Shown piece by piece: positions 1-5,117 of a stretch of DNA of 5,117 nt. The stretch is taken from contig JAJBVQ010000044.1 of NCBI GenBank assembly GCA_020859745.1, forward strand, positions 1-5,117, given 5' to 3'. Within the stretch, counting starts at the first letter, position 1. Every line of letters begins with the position of its first letter. The DNA is from Rikenellaceae bacterium (GTDB lineage: Bacteria > Bacteroidota > Bacteroidia > Bacteroidales > Rikenellaceae). The position numbers and the translations under genes are program-made. The notes beneath the pieces were generated by a model that was not told the origin of the DNA, did not search any database, and saw only the letters and a list, made by a program, of their open reading frames with translations.

Positions 1-1568
1 CCTTCGAGCGATACACCGGTTCGCAGCAACAACTCCGAAGCTTTCCGGCGCTGCACGATAGGCGATTCACCGACAGATGACAAGTACCCATTGATCTCGT
101 CCGGCGCCACGGTCATCTCCTGCAAGAAAGCCGATAACTCACCGATCCGCCGCTCCGAATCACCATAAGCCTCCCACCTTTCATCCGACACCAAGCCGAT
201 CCGCCTCCCCGCCGGCGTCAGCCTGCGGTCTGCGTTATCCTGCCGCAGCAATATCCGGTACTCCGCCCGGCTGGTAAACATCCGGTACGGCTCGTCCACC
301 CCTTTGGTCACCAGGTCGTCGATCAGCACTCCGATATAAGCCTCGTCGCGCCCCAGCACGAAAGGCTCCGCGCCCCGCAATTTGAGCGCAGCGTTGATTC
401 CCGCCATAAGTCCCTGGGCCGCAGCCTCTTCATACCCCGTCGTCCCGTTGATCTGCCCGGCAAAATAGAGTCCCTGCAACAACTTGGTTTCCAACGTGTG
501 GTGCAGCTGCGTCGGCGGAAAATAGTCATATTCGATCGCATACCCGGGACGGTAGATCTGCACATTTTCCAACCCCTCGATCTGCCGCAGAGCGGCCACC
601 TGCACCTCCCAAGGCAGCGACGACGAGAAACCATTCAAATAATACTCATTGGTCGACCGCCCCTCCGGCTCCAGAAAAAGCTGGTGCTGCTCCTTGTCTG
701 CAAACGTTCGTAATTTGTCCTCGATACTCGGACAGTAACGCGGCCCCTTTCCCCGGATCACTCCGGTGAAAAGCGGCGAGCGGTCGAAGCCCGACCGCAG
801 CGTTTCATGTACTTCCAGCGAAGTATATACCAGATAACAAGGCAATTGCCGCTCCACCGGCACCGGCCGTACCGATGGAAGAAACGAAAATTTTTCCGAC
901 TCTTCATCGCCGTACTGCGCCTCGATCCGCTTGAAATCGATCGTCCGTCCGTCCAGCCGCGCCGGAGTACCCGTTTTCATCCGGTCCACCTCGAAACCCA
1001 ACTCTTTCAACTGCTCAGAAAGACCGTGGCTCGGCATGTCCCCAGCACGCCCCCCCCGCGCCTGCGCCGTCCCCACGTGCATCAGGCCGTTCAGGAACGT
1101 CCCGTTGGTCAGGATCACGGCTTTCGCCCGAAACCTCACCCCTAACTGCGTGACAACCCCTTCTACACGTTTACCATCCTCAGAGATAAGTAATTCCGTG
1201 ACGTTGTCCTGCCACATATATAGATTGTCCGTCGAATCCAGCACCCGCCTCCACTCCTGCGAAAAGGCGTACTTGTCGCACTGCGCCCGCGGACTCCACA
1301 TCGCAGCCCCTTTCGAGCGGTTCAGCATCCGGAATTGCAGCGTCGTTTTGTCCGTCACGATCCCCATCTGCCCGCCCAGGGCGTCGATCTCACGCACAAT
1401 CTGTCCCTTCGCCACCCCACCTACAGCCGGATTGCACGACATCTGCGCCACTTTGGACATATCCATCGTCACGAGCAAAGTCTGCATACCCATCCGCGCG
1501 GAAGCGACAGCCGCTTCACACCCCGCGTGTCCCGCCCCCACCACAATTATATCGTATTCGAATCGCAT
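1..1568 (-). CDS. mnmG: MnmG (GidA), tRNA uridine-5-carboxymethylaminomethyl synthesis FAD enzyme, C-terminus cut by window edge
   Basis: With MnmE, MnmG installs the 5-carboxymethylaminomethyl group on wobble uridine 34 of certain tRNAs, using FAD and a folate-derived carbon; it acts in the cytoplasm. I translated 522 codons from ATG at 1568, open to the window edge. The protein begins MRFEYDIIVVGAGHAG, with the FAD-binding GxGxxG at residues 11-16. CNPAVGGVAKG follows at 45-55, then the GidA signature GPRYCPSIEDK at 275-285 and the second signature AGQINGTTGYEEAAAQG at 370-386. Cys45 and Cys279 match the two conserved cysteines of the E. coli enzyme (Cys47 and Cys277). The family is usually about 620-630 residues, so roughly 100 residues of the C-terminal helical domain, which binds tRNA and MnmE, lie outside. 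The start is 2 bases after the ybeY stop, with AGGGG 6 bases upstream, so translational coupling is likely. No frameshift is seen. Identity is certain. Confidence 0.98.
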   Translation of the reverse strand, partial: MRFEYDIIVVGAGHAGCEAAVASARMGMQTLLVTMDMSKVAQMSCNPAVGGVAKGQIVREIDALGGQMGIVTDKTTLQFRMLNRSKGAAMWSPRAQCDKYAFSQEWRRVLDSTDNLYMWQDNVTELLISEDGKRVEGVVTQLGVRFRAKAVILTNGTFLNGLMHVGTAQARGGRAGDMPSHGLSEQLKELGFEVDRMKTGTPARLDGRTIDFKRIEAQYGDEESEKFSFLPSVRPVPVERQLPCYLVYTSLEVHETLRSGFDRSPLFTGVIRGKGPRYCPSIEDKLRTFADKEQHQLFLEPEGRSTNEYYLNGFSSSLPWEVQVAALRQIEGLENVQIYRPGYAIEYDYFPPTQLHHTLETKLLQGLYFAGQINGTTGYEEAAAQGLMAGINAALKLRGAEPFVLGRDEAYIGVLIDDLVTKGVDEPYRMFTSRAEYRILLRQDNADRRLTPAGRRIGLVSDERWEAYGDSERRIGELSAFLQEMTVAPDEINGYLSSVGESPIVQRRKASELLLRTGVSLE

Positions 1569-1570
1569 TC

Positions 1571-2023
1571 TTATCCCCTGTATTTTACACCCGCCAACAA
1601 TCCTTCCGGCGCCTTGGCCAGATAGTGGTTTTCCCGCTCCCGCATCTTCGCCGCATCGGCGTCCGTTTTGTCCTTATACCCCGCCAAATGCATGACACCG
1701 TGGATGATAACCCTCAAAAGTTCCACGTGGAACATTACATGATACTCCTCCGCGTTCCCCTTCACTGTATCGACGCTGATAAAAAGGTCGCCCGACAAGA
1801 CCCCGCCTTCGCAATAGTCGAATGTGATGATATCCGTATAGTAATCGTGCTGCAAATACTGCCGATTGATACCCAGAAGGTACGGATCGCTGCAAAAAAT
1901 CACATTGATATCACCCACACGAAACCCTTCCTCCCCGACAGCCGCACGTATCCATGCCGACACCTCCCGCTTATGGCCCGCAATATTGAACTTCGTATCT
2001 TCCGAATTGAACGTAATTGCCAT
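1571..2023 (-). CDS. ybeY: YbeY, endoribonuclease/rRNA maturation factor
   Basis: YbeY is a small metal-dependent protein of the UPF0054 family. It is needed for 16S rRNA 3' end maturation and ribosome quality control in bacteria where it has been studied. The 150-residue length is normal. The family block is HGVMHLAGYKD at residues 108-118, with metal-ligand positions His108, His112 and Asp118; in E. coli the third ligand is His (HGxLHLxGYDH). Upstream is a TDIITFDY block (63-70, equivalent to TDVLSFP) and SGDLFIS (77-83). The conserved Arg of E. coli (R59, in the 'YRGKD' stretch) corresponds to Leu57 here. As I recall, both substitutions are common in Bacteroidetes, so I do not read them as inactivation. 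The ATG at 2023 follows the EnvC-like stop by 15 bases; the leader is AT-rich (ATTATATATT just before ATG) with no Shine-Dalgarno, as is usual in this phylum. The gene contains a parS-like palindrome at codons 97-102. Confidence 0.96.
   Translation of the reverse strand: MAITFNSEDTKFNIAGHKREVSAWIRAAVGEEGFRVGDINVIFCSDPYLLGINRQYLQHDYYTDIITFDYCEGGVLSGDLFISVDTVKGNAEEYHVMFHVELLRVIIHGVMHLAGYKDKTDADAAKMRERENHYLAKAPEGLLAGVKYRG
1575..1579 (-). promoter_or_regulatory. Shine-Dalgarno-like AGGGG before mnmG
   Basis: The coding strand reads AGGGGATAAGAATG, placing AGGGG 6 bases before the mnmG ATG. It overlaps the last codons of ybeY (Arg149, Gly150) and sits just before its TAA. This supports the chosen mnmG start and translation coupled to ybeY. 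Bacteroidetes use Shine-Dalgarno pairing little, so its importance is uncertain. Confidence 0.35.
1719..1734. other. parS: Candidate parS (ParB/Spo0J binding) site within ybeY
   Basis: On the minus strand the 16-mer reads TGTTCCACGTGGAACT; its inner 14 bases GTTCCACGTGGAAC form a perfect palindrome centred on CACGTG. The commonly cited parS consensus is TGTTNCACGTGAAACA, matched at 14 of 16 positions; against the fully symmetrical form TGTTCCACGTGGAACA it matches 15 of 16. The site encodes MFHVEL of YbeY (residues 97-102). Known parS sites often lie inside genes near oriC, and mnmG/gidA, the adjacent gene, is frequently origin-proximal. ParB binding here is inference from the match; the parAB genes are not in the window. 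Confidence 0.6.
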
Positions 2024-2030
2024 AATATAT

Positions 2031-2043
2031 AATAACTGTTATT
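2031..2043. repeat. Short AT-rich inverted repeat AATAAC-T-GTTATT at the envC-like/ybeY junction
   Basis: A perfect 6-base inverted repeat with a 1-base centre spans the TAA stop of the EnvC-like gene and most of the 15-base gap before ybeY. A one-base loop cannot form a normal hairpin and there is no GC stem or T-run, so it is not a terminator. It could be a small operator-like site or chance in an AT-rich leader. Confidence 0.25.
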
Positions 2044-3229
2044 TCCGAATCCACTGCTCCGGATTCTGGTTGTCACTCTCTTTCCACACTTCGAAATGCA
2101 GCGTTGCCTGCTGCCCGGAGGAAGCCTTCGCGACCGTTCCGATCGGACTGCCCTCCATCACCTTCTCGCCCTCGCGCACGAAGACCGATTCCAGGTTGGC
2201 ATAAATGGTCAGATACGAACCGTGTCGCACCATCACCGAATTGCCCAGCCCCTGGAAGAAAAAGACCTTCCGCACTTCGCCCGCAAACACGCATTGCACC
2301 TCGCTACCCGCCTTGGCCGCAACATTGATCCCTTTGTTATTGATCTTCACCCCCTTTTGCGTCGGATGGTCGTGCAGGCCGTAACGGTCCACCACCACTC
2401 CGTCTACCGGCCGGAGTAATTTGCCTTTTTTAGCGGCGAACTGGGCTGTCAGTGGCCCGGACGCTTGTCCTTTACCGCCCGTCTTTTTCACATCGTCATT
2501 GACCGCCTTCTGCAACTGACGCTCCAATTCGGCGATCTGCTTCCGCCGTTTTTCCGCCTCGGCCAACAGTTGTTTCTCCTTTCCTTTGAGTGCATCCTGC
2601 GTCTTTTTCAGTTGCACACGCTCTCCTTCCAACTGCTCCACCTCTGCCGCATGCTGCTGCTGTAATCCCGCCAGCTCTTTTTTCCGGTCGTTCAACCCGG
2701 CGACCTCCGCTCCCAGTTTTTTATCGAGCTCCTGCAATTCACCCGCTTTTTTTTGTATATCGGCCCCAATCCGTTTAACATAATAAAGCCTCCGTGCAGC
2801 GTCTGTAAAGTCACGCGCCGAGAAGACGAACGAGAGAAAGCTATTATTCCGGTAATTTTTGTAAGCGATTCTGATAAGCGCTGAGTAACTGTTCTTTAGC
2901 TCATCATACTGTTTCCGCAGGCGAGTAACTTCCGCAGACTTGGCCTGAAGCTGCCCTGAAACCGTCCCAATTTCCGTTTCGATACTCCGGACGATCTTTT
3001 GCCGGTTTTCCAGTTTGGTACCGACCAATTTCAGATGGCCGAGCGTCACCCCCTGCTCCTTTCGCGTATCGCCGACCAGTTTGTTGATCCGGGCGATCTC
3101 GGCTTCGGCCTGCCGGATCTCGTCGCGCACGCTCCCCTGCCCCGACACCGTGAGGGGGCAAACCGAAAACACCGCCGCTGCGAACAGCATTTTCAGAAAA
3201 CGGTCGGCATATCGGCAGGGTCTTGTCAT
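2039..3229 (-). CDS. EnvC-like murein hydrolase activator: exported coiled coil plus degenerate LytM (peptidase M23) domain
   Basis: The 396-residue protein has an N-terminal signal peptide (basic start, hydrophobic core about residues 14-28, likely cleavage near Gly30/Gln31), so it is probably periplasmic. Residues about 32-245 are a long Lys/Glu/Gln-rich coiled coil. A short Gly-rich linker (251-259) leads into a LytM/M23 fold at about 268-396. Active M23 enzymes need HxGxD and HxH. Here the first reads NKGIN (Asn298, Asn302) and the second TLH (Thr376, His378), and the usual YxHL is YANL (342-345). With most zinc and catalytic residues gone, a regulator of cell-wall amidases, as with E. 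coli EnvC, fits better than a peptidase. The target amidase is not in the window. ATG 3229 follows the TPR gene stop by 15 bases with no Shine-Dalgarno; Met14 (ATG at 3190) is a possible alternative start that still leaves a signal peptide. The A8 run near 2747-2754 stays in frame. Confidence 0.9.
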   Translation of the reverse strand: MTRPCRYADRFLKMLFAAAVFSVCPLTVSGQGSVRDEIRQAEAEIARINKLVGDTRKEQGVTLGHLKLVGTKLENRQKIVRSIETEIGTVSGQLQAKSAEVTRLRKQYDELKNSYSALIRIAYKNYRNNSFLSFVFSARDFTDAARRLYYVKRIGADIQKKAGELQELDKKLGAEVAGLNDRKKELAGLQQQHAAEVEQLEGERVQLKKTQDALKGKEKQLLAEAEKRRKQIAELERQLQKAVNDDVKKTGGKGQASGPLTAQFAAKKGKLLRPVDGVVVDRYGLHDHPTQKGVKINNKGINVAAKAGSEVQCVFAGEVRKVFFFQGLGNSVMVRHGSYLTIYANLESVFVREGEKVMEGSPIGTVAKASSGQQATLHFEVWKESDNQNPEQWIRK

Positions 3230-3244
3230 TCGTTAAGTCAGCGT

Positions 3245-4951
3245 TTATTCTTTCAGCAGTTCCAGCCGCTCTTCGATCTTCTTGCCGTCGGCCCCCGCCT
3301 CGAGCGCCCGCTGCCAGTACGTCTTTGCCATAAACGTCTTTCCGAGGGCGTAAAGTATATCCCCGTAGTGAAGCAGAAGTTCCGGGCTGTTAGTGGCATC
3401 CAGCACAAGCGCCTGCCGCATGAGGGTCTGCGCCTCCTCGTACCGTCCCAATTGGTAAAGCACCCACGCCTGCGTATCGAGGTAAGTCGCATTTTGCGGG
3501 TCCAGTTCGTTGGCCCGGGCCGACATCTTCAACGCCCGCTCCAAGTCTCGTTGCTCCTCGCTCAGGTAATAGGCGAAATTATTGAGGATCACCGGATTGT
3601 CCGGCCTCAGCTTCAATGCCCGCTCGTAATAGCGGTAAGCCGCCTTGTTATCGCCCCGCAGATGGGCCATATCCCCGCAGAAACCGTACGCCGCACTGCG
3701 GATGGAGTCGTTTTTCGAATACCGGATCACCTCCTGCGCCGTCCCGATGGCCGCCAGCGTATCCCCAGACTGGAATTGGGTAAACAGAACGGTCATACCC
3801 AGCTCCGGATCGTGCGGAAACCGCCCCTGCGCCAAGGCAATGTACTTCGCCACCGTGTCCGGCTGCTCCCGGAACTGGGCCATCTCGATCACGTCGCGGT
3901 AAAACTTCAACGGCGCATCCCCCTGCGCGATCTGCCCGGTCAGATACCGGTGCGCCAGATCGAGTTGTCCGCTGTATATCAAGTGTTTGGCATAAAACTC
4001 CCGGGCATCCGGATCGTTCGGAGCAGACCGCAGCACGGCGTCCGCCAGCCGGGCCATATAGACGAAATAGCGCCGGTAAACGTCCGGATAGGTCTTTACA
4101 TAAGTTTCGAAATACTCGGCCTTGGCCTTGGCCGGATAATCGGAATGAGCGAAAACCGGAACCAAAGCCTCCGGGAACTGCGGCCACATCTCTTTGATCC
4201 GGTAGTATTCCGCCAGCGCCATCCTCGGCGCAAGACCCGCGGAATCCAGATCTATGGCCGCTTCATAATTGGCCAGCGCCACACTGTCCCGCCGCAAAGC
4301 CGCCGCCAGTTCCGCCAGCTGCACCCGGAACGACGCCTCGCCGGGCATCTGGGCGCACACCTCCGACATATAGTCGAACGCTTCGCTGTAACGTTCGGTA
4401 CGAATCAGCGCCTGCCGTTTGAGATCGACCAACGGCGGCCGTATCCCGCCCCTCACTTCGGCCGTGTCGGCCAGGGCCAGCGCCTCTTCCGGACGGCCCG
4501 CTTCGAGCCTCAGGACGGCCAGCAGAGACATCGTCTCCAGATCGGAAGGGTCGCGCCGCAAAAGAAGCGTAAAAAGGGTGTCGGCAGCCGCATAATTGCC
4601 CGTCACGGTCAGCATCCGGGCATAGTTGTCGGCATAGTCACGGCAGGCCGTGTCGATCTCATAAGCCCGCTGCGCATAGTGCAGCGCCGCCTTCGGATCG
4701 TCGATCATCCGGGCGATCCCGGACAGCCGGTAGTAAGACGCAGCGTGCTCCGGAACCAGCCGGATCGCCGCCTCGTACCGTTTTGCCGCCTCGCGCACAG
4801 TGCCGATATTCTGTAATTTGATCCCCTCCAGATAGAGATACGAAGCCCGTTCCTGCCGCTTCCGCTCCGTCTCTTTCGCCGTAACGACCGATACGCCCGA
4901 AGCCAGGAATAGCAGGCACAAAACCATGTATTTCAGAGCTTTACCCAGCAT
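3245..4951 (-). CDS. Exported tetratricopeptide repeat (TPR) protein
   Basis: The 568-residue protein starts MLGKALKYMVLCLLFLASG, a signal peptide with likely cleavage after Ala25 (VVTA/KE). There is no lipobox cysteine, so it is predicted periplasmic and soluble. Nearly all the rest is helical TPR-type sequence. Clear 34-residue units lie at about 36-69, 70-103, 104-137 and 205-238, and a strong C-terminal array at about 420-554. The best-matching unit contains AWVLYQLGRYEEA at 495-507, with the canonical W, LG, Y and A positions; the preceding unit has NNFAYYLSEEQ (457-467). Residues 250-415 are probably more degenerate repeats. TPR arrays bind proteins; no enzyme domain is visible and the partner is unknown. 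It lies between dut (6 bases) and the EnvC-like gene (15 bases), an arrangement I recall in Bacteroidales, so an envelope role alongside the EnvC-like protein is plausible but inferred. AGGA overlapping the dut stop supports the ATG at 4951. Confidence 0.92.
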   Translation of the reverse strand: MLGKALKYMVLCLLFLASGVSVVTAKETERKRQERASYLYLEGIKLQNIGTVREAAKRYEAAIRLVPEHAASYYRLSGIARMIDDPKAALHYAQRAYEIDTACRDYADNYARMLTVTGNYAAADTLFTLLLRRDPSDLETMSLLAVLRLEAGRPEEALALADTAEVRGGIRPPLVDLKRQALIRTERYSEAFDYMSEVCAQMPGEASFRVQLAELAAALRRDSVALANYEAAIDLDSAGLAPRMALAEYYRIKEMWPQFPEALVPVFAHSDYPAKAKAEYFETYVKTYPDVYRRYFVYMARLADAVLRSAPNDPDAREFYAKHLIYSGQLDLAHRYLTGQIAQGDAPLKFYRDVIEMAQFREQPDTVAKYIALAQGRFPHDPELGMTVLFTQFQSGDTLAAIGTAQEVIRYSKNDSIRSAAYGFCGDMAHLRGDNKAAYRYYERALKLRPDNPVILNNFAYYLSEEQRDLERALKMSARANELDPQNATYLDTQAWVLYQLGRYEEAQTLMRQALVLDATNSPELLLHYGDILYALGKTFMAKTYWQRALEAGADGKKIEERLELLKE

Positions 4952-4955
4952 GTAA

Positions 4956-4959
4956 TCCT
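4956..4959 (-). promoter_or_regulatory. Shine-Dalgarno-like AGGA before the TPR gene, overlapping the dut stop codon
   Basis: The coding strand reads AAATAGGATTACATG. AGGA overlaps the dut TAG stop and lies 4 bases before the TPR gene ATG, so ribosomes ending dut would stop on the initiation region. Spacing is slightly short, and Shine-Dalgarno use is weak in Bacteroidetes. Confidence 0.3.
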
Positions 4960-5117
4960 ATTTCACCCCCGTCGAGCCGAAGCCGCCTTCGCCCCGTTTG
5001 GTTTCGTCCAGCACCACCGCCTCCTGCCATTCCAGCCGCTGGTAACGGGCAAAAACGAGTTGCGCCACCCGCTCGCCCGGCTGCATTTCGAACGGCTCGT
5101 TCGAGAGGTTCACCAAC
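4958..5117 (-). CDS. dut: dUTP diphosphatase (dUTPase), C-terminal part only, 5' end cut by window edge
   Basis: dUTPase hydrolyses dUTP to dUMP and pyrophosphate, keeping uracil out of DNA and supplying dUMP for thymidylate synthesis. The window holds the last 52 codons, about a third of the usual trimeric enzyme of roughly 145 residues. The fragment contains motif IV, PGERVAQLVF (fragment residues 13-22), and the C-terminal motif V, RGEGGFGSTG (41-50), whose Phe stacks on the uracil base and whose Gly-rich tail closes over the phosphates. It ends GVK then TAG. No other family has this pair of motifs, so the identity is safe. Motifs I-III, the start codon and any promoter lie beyond the right edge. 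It is the first visible gene of the co-directional run and its stop is 6 bases from the TPR gene start. Confidence 0.96.
   Translation of the reverse strand, partial: LVNLSNEPFEMQPGERVAQLVFARYQRLEWQEAVVLDETKRGEGGFGSTGVK

Noticed and set aside
323..634. A 103-codon minus-strand open frame in another frame of mnmG
   Set aside because: It overlaps the unbroken MnmG frame containing the AGQINGTTGYEEAAAQG signature, so it is a shadow frame.
1050..1057. Run of eight C (G8 on the coding strand) in mnmG, a possible phase-variable or slippage tract
   Set aside because: It encodes the conserved ARGGRAG region in frame, and mnmG is a housekeeping gene. Eight is short for phase variation and no alternative frame looks functional.
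1072..1083. Second CACGTG core (CCCCACGTGCAT) in mnmG, considered as another parS site
   Set aside because: The flanks do not fit GTTNCACGTGNAAC; only the 6-base core matches, which is expected by chance.
931..1695. A 254-codon plus-strand open frame opposite mnmG
   Set aside because: It is antisense to the GidA signatures and conserved FAD motifs; its product is Pro/Ser/Cys-rich and resembles no family.
2747..2754. Run of eight T (A8 on the coding strand) in the EnvC-like gene, considered as a programmed frameshift site or terminator
   Set aside because: The frame continues unbroken through the coiled coil (IQKKAGELQ), there is no GC-rich stem beside it, and no overlapping frame encodes a sensible product.
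3188..3190. Met14 as the true start of the EnvC-like protein
   Set aside because: The upstream ATG at 3229 gives a normal basic signal-peptide n-region and a short 15-base gap to the previous gene. Met14 remains possible, but nothing in the sequence favours it.
2999..4816. A 605-codon open frame on the plus strand, opposite the TPR gene and the start of the EnvC-like gene
   Set aside because: Its product is Arg/His/Pro/Leu-rich low-quality sequence with no recognisable domain, and it lies antisense to a gene with clear TPR units. GC-rich codon usage on the minus strand leaves few antisense stops, which explains the length.

Overview
The window suggests a moderately GC-rich member of the Bacteroidetes, most likely order Bacteroidales, with an Alistipes/Rikenellaceae-type genome as the best guess. 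The grounds are lineage-typical sequence variants (an 'AMWSPRAQ' stretch in MnmG, an 'HDYYTDIITFDY' block in YbeY with Asp as third metal ligand) and the gene order dUTPase - TPR protein - EnvC-like LytM protein, which I remember from Bacteroidales. The genus-level guess is inference.

Every gene reads on the minus strand, so transcription runs from the right edge to the left. In transcription order: the C-terminal third of dut (4958-5117, 5' end outside the window); a 568-residue exported TPR protein (3245-4951); a 396-residue exported coiled-coil/LytM protein of the EnvC type (2039-3229); ybeY (1571-2023); and mnmG/gidA (1-1568, 3' end outside the window). The gaps are only 6, 15, 15 and 2 bases, so this looks like one operon or one continuous transcription unit. 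No intergenic stretch exceeds 15 bases. I see no tRNA, rRNA, CRISPR, insertion sequence or convincing terminator.

The functions fall into two groups. dut (nucleotide pool sanitation), ybeY (rRNA maturation/ribosome quality control) and mnmG (tRNA wobble uridine modification) are cytoplasmic housekeeping genes. The TPR protein and the EnvC-like protein both carry signal peptides and probably act in the periplasm, the latter as a non-catalytic regulator of peptidoglycan amidases at cell division, because its LytM domain has lost the metal-binding residues.

The most interesting extra signal is a perfect 14-bp palindrome, GTTCCACGTGGAAC (1720-1733), inside the ybeY coding sequence. It matches the bacterial centromere parS, the ParB/Spo0J binding site, almost exactly and lies about 150 bp from the start of mnmG (gidA), a gene that in many bacteria sits close to oriC and parAB. 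I propose it as a candidate chromosomal parS site. No wholly new multi-gene system is evident; the rest is an ordinary core-genome region with some lineage-specific variation.
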